Part shown: in pieces, positions 12,001 through 24,000 of the stretch | How positions within the stretch are numbered: the stretch's first letter is position 1 | Layout of the letters: each line of letters starts with the position of its first letter | From: Scolanthus callimorphus | Taxonomy: Eukaryota > Cnidaria > Anthozoa > Actiniaria > Edwardsiidae | Assembly: GCA_033964015.1 (NCBI GenBank) | Contig: CM066915.1 | Span: forward strand, 13,680,372 to 13,744,371 | DNA length: 64,000 bases | Direction of reading: 5' to 3' | The notes under the pieces: model-generated | Seen by the model: only the letters and a program-made list of their open reading frames with translations | Databases searched by the model: none | What the model was told of the DNA's origin: nothing | Program-made: the position numbers and the translations under genes

Positions 12001-15000
12001 CCCCTAATGTGCTCCTAGACAAACTTATACGTGATACACTTGCGTGAGATGTGTGTATTTCAACAACTCTATTCCCCACTTAGAAGGTGACTGACTATAA
12101 ATAGGCGCTTAACGAATATTGCTTTCGCATTGAGTTTCTGCTTTTGTGTTGCTCGTGTCTCTCTTCGTCTTAGGCGAACAAAGTTGTGGCCTTTGGAAAT
12201 GCGTTGGAAATGTTCTTACGTTCGACTTGCTGTACTCCTCATAATTATATGTGTTTTATTAGTTGTTGCGGTTTACTTGCCCGATGCGAACCTGATTATA
12301 CGGCCAAGTATCAAATCTGAAAAGTCTATACGAACACACAAGTGCAACACCTCGAGGAATGTCGAAGGAAACATCTGGCGAAAATACAAGAATTGCAACG
12401 CGAAGTTGCCGAATTGAAAGACCGACTTAACAGAACAAGCTGTCTTGTGAGAAGAATGAGAAACAGACGACTATAACAAGGAAAATTGAGAAGAAAGCTG
12501 GGCATGCTCGTAGAAGCTTTACGACAATGCTTGCTCACCCGAAATCACACGAACTAGCAAACAGTGCATCTGTATCTTCTAAATTGATTACATTTATTTT
12601 GTATTCCTCAAATTCGAAAAACATTTCTTGTCTAAAGACTAGAAAGGAAAATCTGCGAAGAAAGTTTCCGCAAGTGCGAATACTGTGCCCTTCTGAATTA
12701 ATGTCTCTAGGCAAAACTTTTAACATGTTGTTCCCAAAGGTAACTACGAAATATTTCCTGTTCTTGGACATCAACTATGACGTTGCTGAGCTTTCGTCTG
12801 ATCACAGTCCTGGCTGGCTCCTCCACGCGTTAGAGAACGTACCTGAATTAGATTTTGTGAGTGGATCGGTTTTGAGTTCGTCTGGAGAACTGGAAATTCC
12901 ATGCTACAGAATGATACACTGCAACTGGACACTTACTCAAAGATACGAGTTCGAAAGATCTGCTGGAGATCTTATGGTTTGTGAAAACATCTCTAGTACA
13001 TTCATGGGGAAAGTAAAGAGTATTAAACGAATGTTAAGATCGCCATATTTTGATGAAAACCTCTCAGTGCTTTCAACTACAGATTTTTTCCTTCGCACTA
13101 AACAAGTTGGTGCGGTCAGTGGGGTACGCCCAGAAGTCATGTACACTGAAGTCAATGAGTGTAATAGGACTCCTGACATTTCAGGGAAAATATATTACCA
13201 AGCACTACTCCCTTTCGCCCACAAACACAAAGTGTTTCGTTTTCGAGATTCCGAAGATAATGTTCTTGATATCTGCGGTGCGGACAGCCCTATTTTAGGA
13301 CAAGACATTTGCGATGAAAACATAGCGCATGTAGTTATTTTTGATAATGGTCACTGGGCTTACCAAGGAACAATTTCGTATCCCTACGTTGAGCGCACTA
13401 TGCAGTTCTGCCTCCATACAGTCACTAATTTTCTAGATTCTAAACGAATTCCATATTTTGTAGACGCCGGCGTGGCACTGGGAGCGATCAAAGTGCGAGG
13501 CCTATTTCCTTGGGACGCGGGCGATGTAGACATGTTTGTATATTATGAGAATCTAACTGCTTTTTATCCTGTGATGGACAAGTATGCGATAGATAACAGT
13601 TTCACCGGCATTTCATCTAGCGGATCAAGTGCAATTCTATTGTGTTCCACCTCGTATTGGAAGAAAAATAGGCGGAGGTCTTTCGTTGTTTGTACATCCT
13701 GGAAAACCAGAAAAAGGACGGGAGTTTATTAAGATAAAGACTAACGGGCGCTTGATTTCGTATGGAAAGGATATTTTTAAGACATGCCGTGGCTATTATA
13801 CAGAATATTATTTACAACATCGAATGTATCGTGGTAACCATTCTCTTACCCAGAGCTCCCCGGCTCGTCTCCTCGCGGGGGAGGCTCTGGTGACAGCCAC
13901 TGACGCATGCGTGAGATTTGATACAGAGCCGTTGAGAGAAATATCTTTCTGCGCATGCACCAACGTTCAAAACCAGCCAATCAGCAAAGGTCCTCAAATG
14001 GATGTCACCAGAGCCTCCCCTGCGAGGTGAGAACGAGCCGGGGAGCTCTGGGTACGAGAATGCGTGGTAACAAAATTGCTCACTGTACACGAGAAGGCCA
14101 CAACGCATGTCTGCCAGACTTTAGAACAGTAGGGCGTCTGAAGGGCACAGCGGGGACGTTCAAAGAGTTTTTCTGTAGAGATGCTTGAAGGAAACTAGGA
14201 ATGCTGAAATGTCCAACTTTGTAGGTTAGATAATGATAATATCCAAGCCGAAATACTGCTGTTAAGAGGGGCTTAAAATCAGAATCATTGCCAATGTCAA
14301 GGGAAAAATGTTGAAAGCGGGCAAATTTAGACGGAAATAAAAACGGGACACGAACAGCGCAAGAAAGAGGGTTGAAAATTGGTTCACTTGGGAGAATGAC
14401 CAAAATTTAGTTATGTAGAAGTGTTTTCCAATATTATTAGAGAGTTTAAGAATCGACGGGAACGACGACGTCTCACTAAACTTCGTCTACTTTTTCCTCA
14501 CATTTCTCAATATTAATTAACCGTTTCTAATTTTCACTTTTGCACTCAAACCTTGATAACAGCAAACTCGCATCCATTCTCAAACATATCAAACAAAAAT
14601 ACTACAAAATCGTCATCCACGTTCCCGCGCTTACCAGAGCGTTAAACACGACAGTTTCACGTCGCAGTTCAGAAGAAAACAGTTGAAATGTAGATTTCTC
14701 GTTCTCGTTGCCGTTTGTCGCATCTTAAAGTCCCTAATAGCGAATGGGCTCTGAGTCAATAGCTATGGCTTAATTGACTCAGAGGCCATGACGGCGAGAG
14801 GAATAATTGTTTTAGTCAAAATAGTCACATTAGTAGGTCAATTTGTATAATAAACCAAAAACGTTTTCTGGTTTTTGGTCATTTGCCTTTTTCTGGCTTT
14901 GGCAATCCGACACTTTTCGCTACTAGTAGGCTATAACTCAAAGCCTACTAGTAGCTCAACCAATTAGAACGCAGCATTGACGATAGACCATTAGAAGTGT

Positions 15001-18000
15001 GATTTAACTATATGAGGGCTAGAATACTGGTGGCAGTACAGTGCAATACAGCCGTCTCTATCTTGTCCTTTGTTATTCATGAGTTTCGCGGGACTAATTT
15101 TGCAAAGTCATGCAGCAAAATCACTAGAGCCGGCATCGTTTGTCTAAGAGGTCCGACAGTCAAAACAAAGTTTAACTGGGATTTTAAAAACATGTTTTCG
15201 TAAATAAATAAATAATAAATGGCAAGTTTGTATTTGGCATGTTGAGAACGTTGTAAAACCACGAGCAGCACGCGAATGTATCTCCCAACATCGCGCGTGC
15301 TCTGTCTATTTCGCGGATAAAGTCAAAGAAAGTTGTGCCCTAATGTTTTTATGATATAGCTACTTTGTCGGTGAAATAAAGCATGTTGTAATAAATATAG
15401 CCGTCGGCTCGCTATATTAGAACTCCTAAATTTTCAATGTTTTGCCTGTCAAGAGAGCCACAATAATTCCTTCTAGAAGAGCCTCATAAATAACAAATAC
15501 AAGATAGCGCCCCAACATACCAGATAACGCCCCAGCCTGCCAACATTAGGTACATTGTACCTAAAAATGGATGTTGTCGCAATTAACCAATTGTACTGTC
15601 ACCCATGCAGAGAGTGGTTTTCATCCGACTGTGAAATACATACTTGCAAAATACACACTGCTCCCGACACTGCTATATAACTTCTAAGCGATATTAGGCA
15701 ACCCCCTAAAAACCATCTTAAAATAAAATCGGTTTTACCGATATAAACACCTAAAAGTATTAATTAATCAAGTATGATTAAAGATTAGGTCTGACAGAGT
15801 ATTAAGAAAAATGAGGGGATTACTGCGCGTGTATCAAAATTACTATGTAAGGGGAAAAGATAGGAAACACAAACAGCGATGTCTCTGGATCCAATAGGAT
15901 ACAATGTCCGCAAAATTATAACTAAATAAGGTAAAAAGCAGACAAAACAGGAGCCGAGAGATGCCAACGTTTCGGATTTTACTTTCAATCCTTCATCAGG
16001 GCGGCTACTAAAACCGTTACAAAGATGATAACGTGTATATACAAAGAATGTGAGCTGCGCGCGCTCCAAAAAACAAACGCGCGCAAGGAAAAGAATACGC
16101 TAGTTACAAGGAGAAAAACTAAACTTCTTCTCTAAGATTTAGTCCATCAGGAGTTATTGTTCTCAACTTGTTTATCCAGAAGCCCTCTACAGTGGTGAGG
16201 TCTTCAGACTTGACCACCTTCTTGGTTGCCTTGATGGTAAGGTCTGACTATGGCCGTTGCTGGGGTTGAAGTGGGCCGACACTGGGCACGTTTCCGCATA
16301 TTTTTCCCAGTTCTTGATGGTACACTTGTGATTACGGAAACGTGCGTGTAGAGGCATGCTGGTTTCCCCGACGTACTGCGCTGGGCACTTGTTGCAGGAT
16401 ATGAGGTAAACGACATTTTTGCTTTTGCAGTTCAGGGTGCTTCTAATCGGATACTTTCTCCCGGTCTTAGAACTGCAAAAACTGTCGCTTGTTTCAGCAA
16501 ATGCACCATCCTCGCGCGCCAGGGTCCTTCCCTCACCTCCCCCCAGGGGACAGAGGAAAAGGACCCTGGAGTGGTCTGGTCACGTGTCACCCAGATTTCG
16601 GGTGATAACAAAAATTCCCAAGCGGGGGTAGGATACGCGCACGTTGCTCCTTGCGTTTTCTAAAAATGGCGGCTCGTGACTGTGACTAGCAACGGAGACT
16701 AAAAACACTGCGAAACAAGTAACTTTGTTGAGAAACAGTTTAGTTTTCCTCCAATGCTAAAAAACGTAGTGTTTCTGCAGAGGATTTCTGGATGGAGAGC
16801 TTTTATATCCTGCTATGGAAAAGTACATGAGTGGCTTCAAGTTTCGTGTTATTTCTACTGGCAGTCCTTCGAGGGTTCATTGCGTCGGTTGCTCGTCACG
16901 AGACAAAGTTGAAACGTTTTTGCCGTCTAATAAATCAGCTTGTCCGGCAGCAAGCTTGACGACTAAGATGTACCAATAAAGACAATTATAAAAAGTGGAA
17001 AAGATGGTTGCAAACCCGAGAACATTCGTCTCTGGCCCAGATTTTGAGTGCAGAGTTGGCCGTTCTTTCGTCTTGATTGTTCTTCGCAATGTGGAAATGT
17101 TTACTTTTGCTGCCCTACACGCTGGGAAAACTACCGATCGTCTGCATGGTTGTTCGGCTAAAGGATTGAGTCCAAGAGATATTTCGGTAAAGACAGTAAA
17201 CTCGCAAACTCTAGAAAGCAAGTGGAAAAAACTAGATAGCAAAAACCCGCTTGTCGCCGAAAGCTGGCAATACTCTCATTTGAGGATAAGACCCGTTTTC
17301 CTGGCGAAACAAACAGTAACACAGTTTCAAATCCTGACAAGAAATACTGCATGTAGTATAGATTGCTTCTTAGGTAAGTTGACTTGAATAAATATTGAAT
17401 AAATTGCTCAATATCATTGCCGTTTCTGCTCGTGTTGTCTTGCTTTGACTTAAAGTTTATTTATATGGGAAATAATGGTTCCGTCAGCCAGGGAATTAGT
17501 TCAAAAGTTCTTGGGAAAACAACGGAAGTTTTTTCCATATTTTCTGATTTTCGTGACTAATAGTTTTGGGCAAAATGAAGAAATCTGACAAAATGTCTTC
17601 AGTCTCTTTTTGTCAGTAATTTTCCGTTGGGACCCCACCCCAAGTTTTGATTTTTGTTATCACCCGAAATCTGGGTGACACGTGACCAGACCATTCCAGG
17701 GTCCTTTTCCTCTGTCCCCTGGGGGGAGGTGAGGGAAGGACCCTGGCGCGCAAGGATGCAAATGCACAAGTGCCGCATCGCTTGTTCTCGCATGGTGTCA
17801 TGCCTCGCTGTGAGTCGTCTTCAGCTGGGAGCCGAGGTAATAGCCCTGAGGTTTGGTGGGCGCCTGAAAGCTACTATAGGAAGCTCCTTGACGATCCGCC
17901 TCATTCTCTATGACACGCACATGATTGGGAATGTCTCTCTGACAATCTTGTGAGCGTTCCTTAGGAGAGGGTGGTACGTTAGAACTATAGGTACTCTGGT

Positions 18001-21000
18001 GTTATTGGGTATCCTTCTGGTTGTCCTGAGTACATCTGCGCGGGATCTCTGTGTAACTCGGGCGATGCTCTGGTTAACGAGATTTTCTCTGTAGCCCTGG
18101 ACAGCAGGTAGATCGTAAGCTCCGAGCACCGTTTCTTGAAGAATTCATCAGTGGAACAGCTCCTACGTAGACGTAAAGCGAGGGAGTATGGAATACTAGT
18201 CTTACAATGATGCGGGTGACAGGAAGACCACAGAAGATGTTGGTGTGTGTCTGTCGGTTTACAGTACAGATCACTCGACCCGTTAATTTGTTGACCTTCA
18301 CATCAAGAAAATCTACACTTGTCGTGGAGTGAGTTGCCGTGAACTTGATGGTCGGATGGATTCCATTTACGAAACGAAGAAAGTCGTCAAACGCCTGTTC
18401 TCCATGTGGCCAGATGCCAAAGATGTCGTCGATGTATCGCCACCAAATAATAGGTTTAAGAGAGGCTTGTGTCAGGATGGTGTTCTCTCAAAACAGCTGT
18501 AAGGTGGACGATGAAGAACCCATTGCACTCTTCGTAAGAGTAGGTCTCCCGGTGCAATGGCCTGGCTCTCGGAGGCACTACATACACTGCTGAACAGCCC
18601 TCATGACTGTAAGCTGCGCGGCAGATATTTGCGCCATGCAGCCCGTAAGTCCTCACCGCTTGGAGTTCCCTCACGATATACGATGAGGAGAAGACACTTT
18701 CTTTTCTTTCTTTCTTTTTCTATACGAACCGACCTAAAGCCGGTAATTAAGTTATAGTATTTTTCCAACTCTAAAATTTGAATTTTTGGGGAAAACAAGC
18801 GCGCGCGAATGGTCAAAGATAGGAAAATATTGCCCGTGTGCGCACGCTGTAAGAACCAAGCAGAATGCAGAATTCGTTACTGTGTCCTCGAGGAAAAAGT
18901 AAAACAAGGTACGTCCACTACACAATCGATACCTTCTAAGAAGCAGTTTAAGTCTTAGTTGTCTCCATTGTCATACCCCGTTCTACAAAGCATTTCGTCA
19001 ACAATACCCCGCAGTACGCTCCCCTTTAGTTTCTTTGCCTTTGGTCATGGGAAAGCAAGTGATGATAGAGCGGTTTTCGTGACCGTAGTAAAACCAATCG
19101 CAAAATGATTACACCAATTCTGAATAAAACCTATAGGAGTAATTACAAAGTAATTACCAATTACTCACGACAGTCATCTGAAATCCGCTCTAATCCTCAC
19201 AGTGCTGAAGAAAATGAGCGTAAATGCCCTGCATATAAAAATATATCTGGAAATGTAATACAAAACAGTGCTACAAAAAGAGCAAGAGAGAATAATTAAT
19301 CCAAGAGAGTTTAATAAATCCAACAAAGACTTTTCTGAAGTAAGCGACTTCAGAAAATCAATTTTATCGAAAAATAATGCACATCAGTGGGAATATAGGC
19401 TCTTGAATTTAGGGTAAAATTCGGAGGAAACGGTATTCGATTTGAGGGGGGTATTTTGATGTGCCTCAAAAAATTGACAAAGCCAATTGAGAAGACGAAC
19501 TTTTATTTGTCAGTTCACTGGATAACATACTTTTACAAGATAGAAAAATCAGCTTGAAAATATTTAATTTTCTAGCTTTGCGGGGCCGATAAATCTTCGC
19601 GAAATTTGCCGATTTCGAGGCTTGCTCTGGGCCCTGTCTGGGCGAAATCACACATGACTCAATTTCTCGAAAAAAAAAAATTTCTCAAAACTTTTAAATC
19701 CTATTTTCGATAATAGTCCCATATAGGGATTCTTTTTATGAAATAAAGTCGAGGTCGATTTTTTCAAGCTGTCGGACGATGTTTGATAGTTACAGGCAGC
19801 CGCTCTTAAGACGGTGACAGAGCTCGACTTCCCAACTCTTGCAACACTTATAAGCGTTTGCGATAAGAATTCAAGAACAAAGGGGTTGCCGTTTATTGTG
19901 TATTTCGGTATTGAAAGAAAGAAAGAAAGAAAGGAAGAGATAGAGAAAGTAAGTGAGACAGTGGGAAAGAAGGAAAGAAAGAAAGGGTCTTCTCCTCATC
20001 GTGAGGGAATTCCAAGCGGTCGAAATACACGACCGCTAGACAAGGAAAGGTTGGAGGACTTACGGGCTGCATTAGATTGCGCAGCTTACAATCATGAGGG
20101 CTGTTTTACTGTGTATATACCTCTGAGAGCCAGACCATTGCACTGAGAGACAATCCCCTACTCTTACGAAGAGTGCAATGGGTTCTTTAGCGTCCACCTA
20201 GAAAGATGTAGAAACTAAGTTCAACCCCAATATGAACCTGCCCCGATCACTACTCGAACAGTAATAAAATTTCATCCGTCCCAGCCGTGAATCGATCCTG
20301 TGTTTTTTTTATTGTGACTATGAGGAACCATGTGGCACATGTCTGGCAGGACGATAGTGGAACTCATTTCTTCCGTCATTTTTCCGGCAACTTCATGGTC
20401 TACATTTGCCTCAGTCTGCCAGGACCGTTTTATTTATTTTTTGCTTACTATGCCTACTGGCATCCCGTGTGGTCACCATAGACCTTGTCTTCCACCACCT
20501 CATGCTAACTATGCTACTGCCATCCCGTGTGGTCACCATAGACCTTGACTTCCACCACCCCATGCTTACGTTGAAGAACGGTGGTTGGACTGACGTTGTT
20601 TTATTTTCGTCTCGTGAAGGCTATTCACGATGACGTAGAAACGACATTGCGATCTACTTGAATTTGCAGCTCAAAACGACAACTTCTTATAAACGTTGGC
20701 TCGACGTTGCTTGTTCACCGTTCTGTGTACGTTGGTGTGGTAATCTTGTGGGAAAAAAAAGAAATAGCTGTGTTTTGAAGAAAAATAATAATGTATACCT
20801 GTGACTTTCCTGTCTGGAGTTAGAATTACCCAAACAACGTCAAATGCCGATATCGTTGCAATGCCAGCAGTTTGACATTTTTCAAACGTTGATTTTTCGT
20901 TGATTACGTCATGGCCTAATTGTAACGGTGGGATTCTGAACGACTATGTGTAATGATTCGCCTTAACCGACGTCACTGCTTCATGTACAGGCTTTTGTGC

Positions 21001-24000
21001 TGCACATTATCTTTCGACAATCTGACTCGATTTGGGTTTGTCAAAACACTAGTGTCCTGTTACCAAGCATGTCGCTTAGCACTGAGATGGGTTGCAAAAA
21101 GGGCAATGTCGCGGTCCCACTGACAATCACTTCGGGCGGGAAAAACGTTTATTGAATTCAGACCTTGACGCGAGTCGGTGTAGATTTAGAGACGTGTGTG
21201 TCTTGTGGAGTGATATTCACACTCATGATTTGCCTTCCGAGTGACAACATGGGGCTGACTATTTGATTTTCCTTTCAACCACCCTCTAGAGCGTGCAGAG
21301 ATGTTCACTGAAATTGAAATAAACACGTGGCTATATCAGTACTGCCAGACGCAACTGCGTCAGTTCTGCAAAATCTACACCATCCACACGGCCGCATACA
21401 ATACAGAGGATGAGCAGTATGACCTGACTCATGTCTCACCTAAAATGAAAGCCCTTGTGGAAATACTCAAGCAGTACGGGAACCCACATGGTAAGCCCTC
21501 ACTCGACCTGTGGATAAGTCTAAATTGTCAGAACTCAGAATATTGTAGACGCTAAAACAATTGACAAAACGCCATCCAACCAATATGTGAAAATGTTGCA
21601 ATATTGCGGGGAATCTAAGGTCAGTGTACAGAGCCGTTTAAGAACCTTGGAAGACTAAACATGTCTAAGCCCAATGCCTGGTAGTAACATACATGTTGTC
21701 TCCCATTTGTCAGCTTTAGGCCCAAGTGACGACTCTAGCAAGTTGTGTGGCATAGTGTTCGTGGAGCGTCGCTACACGGCGCTAATCCTCTGCAAACAGA
21801 TTAACAAGCTTGCAGGGCGCAATCCTGAACTTTCATTTATCAAGTGTAACTATGTGATCGGGCACGGGGCTGGAACGGCAGGATATAGCAAAGAAACTGA
21901 AATGAACTTCAAGAAGCAGGAGAAGGTGTTGCGACAGTTCAGGAGACATCAGACAAACTTGCTGATTGCAACAAGCGTTGTGGAAGAAGGCCTTGACGTT
22001 CCTAAGTGTAATTTTGTGGTCCGCTTTGACTTCCCGAAGAACTATCGTTCGTACGTGCAGTCTAAAGGTCGCGCGCGAGCCAAGGACTCTTCGTACATCA
22101 TGCTCGTGGAGGAGAAGGAGACGGAAGAAGTAGCACTAGACTTGGAGGTAGGCTGTCTTATTCCTACCACCAAACGATAAACGAAAAGAGACATTTGTTG
22201 CAGGCGTCCTATAACTCGCCCTGTCTGGTGAGGCAAATACTCGTCGGCAAATACTCATCGCATTGTATCATGCTTGACTTGAAATATCATGAGGAATATA
22301 CATTCAGCTCCTTTTCTTGGGATTTACAGACCAATGTTCTAACTTTTAGCAGAAAAATATTCGCGCAGCTATGACAGTAACGACCCTTGTTTTCCTTCAC
22401 TTCTCATATATATATTTCACTTGATATGTTTTACGTCTCAGCGATACAAAGATCTCGAGAAATATCTGCTTGAGGCATGCCACAGTCGAGAGATGCCAAC
22501 CGCCATAGACTGTGATTTGGCTGTTGACGATAACTGGACTCCTTATCTTACAAACCTCGGCGCCAGACTGACGATAAGTAACAGCGTTAGATACCTTCAC
22601 AGGTAGGCTGACAAGCCATAATAAATACATCTGGATTAGAGATCGGATAGCTTTGACAGAACAAAAATCAATCTATGGTTGGTACATTAAGCTGAAGTCA
22701 AGAAACGTCGTTTAGAAAGAGGGAACGTTCTGTTGCTAATTAGCCAAGAACATCATCATCAACAACATCAAATGAAGAACTTGGATGAACATAGTTCTTG
22801 ATTTCCACAGCTACTGTGCCAAGCTGCCAGGGGACCAGTACACCAAATTACTTCCCGAAATCGAGACAGCAGAAGAAGGGGCTGGTGCTTTTCGCTCCAC
22901 TATCATGCTGCCAATCAACTGCCCTCTCAAGGAAAAAATTCGGGTAAGCAGCGGTTATGCTCTGTAGACGACTTACGCGCCGATTTATTATGATTACGGG
23001 GTGATTTGTAACGAAGCTCGAAATACTATCAAAATAGTTTAAAACACATATTCTGTACTGAGTCAATGCTCGAGGATCTGATTTTGGTCGCTCCAGACGA
23101 GCATCCACCGATTCTAGGAGGAGACATGAACAACGCTCTTTAAGCTAGTCCATATGCACCATGTGAGGCTAAACAGCGTCTCCGTCATTCGCTACCATTG
23201 CACTAGGGTACATGCATGGCGGTCAAAATATTGCTGTGTGGCGTTGTCAGTTTTGCCAGGCGGCAGCCCCACTTTCAAGAAGCGCGCGCGTCCAATTTCG
23301 TATTGTTGACATTTTCACATAAACTAAAAGGCGCGTTTCAAGTCGCTCTGTGTTTAGCCTGGGTTCATATGACAATAGGGAAACCAGTCGCAATGTGATA
23401 ACACCAATTCTAATATATAAACTATACGTTATTACAAAGTAATTGCAAATTATTTACAACAGTCATCTGAAATCCGCTCTGCTACCAGGCATAGAGTTCA
23501 ATACCTTTTGTTTAGCAACATCGAATGTGAATTGGATGTCGGATATGCAATTAGAACAACGGAACAGTGTTCTTTAGAACAATCAAGGAAACCTTTTAAG
23601 CGTCATTTTGGCGTCATAAATGATTCAAGTAAGCTACAATAACAACCTCAATCACTTGCCCCTAAAGTCGTTGGAATTAGCGACGAGGATGGTGATTTGC
23701 GTTGCCATTTCTCCTTCGAGTACCAATGCATTTTACGAAATCGTACCAAATCGACGAAAATTCCATGACGAAGATATCGAGAGTATAATTGGATATCCAA
23801 GCACATAATCATGATTACATTCAGAAGGGTTCTGAATAAAATTGGTACCGGATCGTACCCGATTACTCAAATGGAGCAAATGCTACAACGCTATTTCAAC
23901 CTGGGGATGGAGTTCCCAAGATTTACGGTATGATTGTATTATCACTAGTAAACCAGAACTAAAATAAATAGTAAAAAAAAACAGCTTTACCATCATTATC

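Larger units (their letters stand above)
15800..18490 (-). mobile_element. Penelope-like element remnant (minus strand), 5'-truncated
   Basis: Minus-strand fragments appear in the order expected for a Penelope-like retroelement: reverse transcriptase palm and thumb (18.49 to 17.8 kb), GIY-YIG endonuclease (16.5 to 16.1 kb), then a 3' tail containing the CCTGATGAAGGATTGAAAGT stretch near 16.0 kb. The coding parts carry frameshifts and stops. The body is split by a MULE-like element at 16507-17758. The upstream RT fingers are missing beyond about 18490. Confidence 0.8.
6024..21289 (+). other. 15.3-kb Dicer intron packed with mobile elements
   Basis: Donor GTAAGA at 6024 and acceptor CCCTCTAG at 21282-21289 bound this intron; a slightly later AG at 21298 is an alternative acceptor. 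It carries, left to right, a foldback element, a 3-kb inverted-repeat element, several MITEs, a fukutin/LicD-like pseudogene, and a Penelope-like remnant with a nested Mutator-like insertion and SINE-like inverted repeats. Stretches between them (for example 6930-7500, 14190-14740, 15000-15780, 20580-21289) show nothing I can name. Confidence 0.8.

Noticed and set aside
16877..17387. Transposase in the MULE-like element
   Set aside because: Two opposed frames of 121 and 130 codons overlap each other and show no MULE or other transposase motif; kept as uncharacterised interior only.
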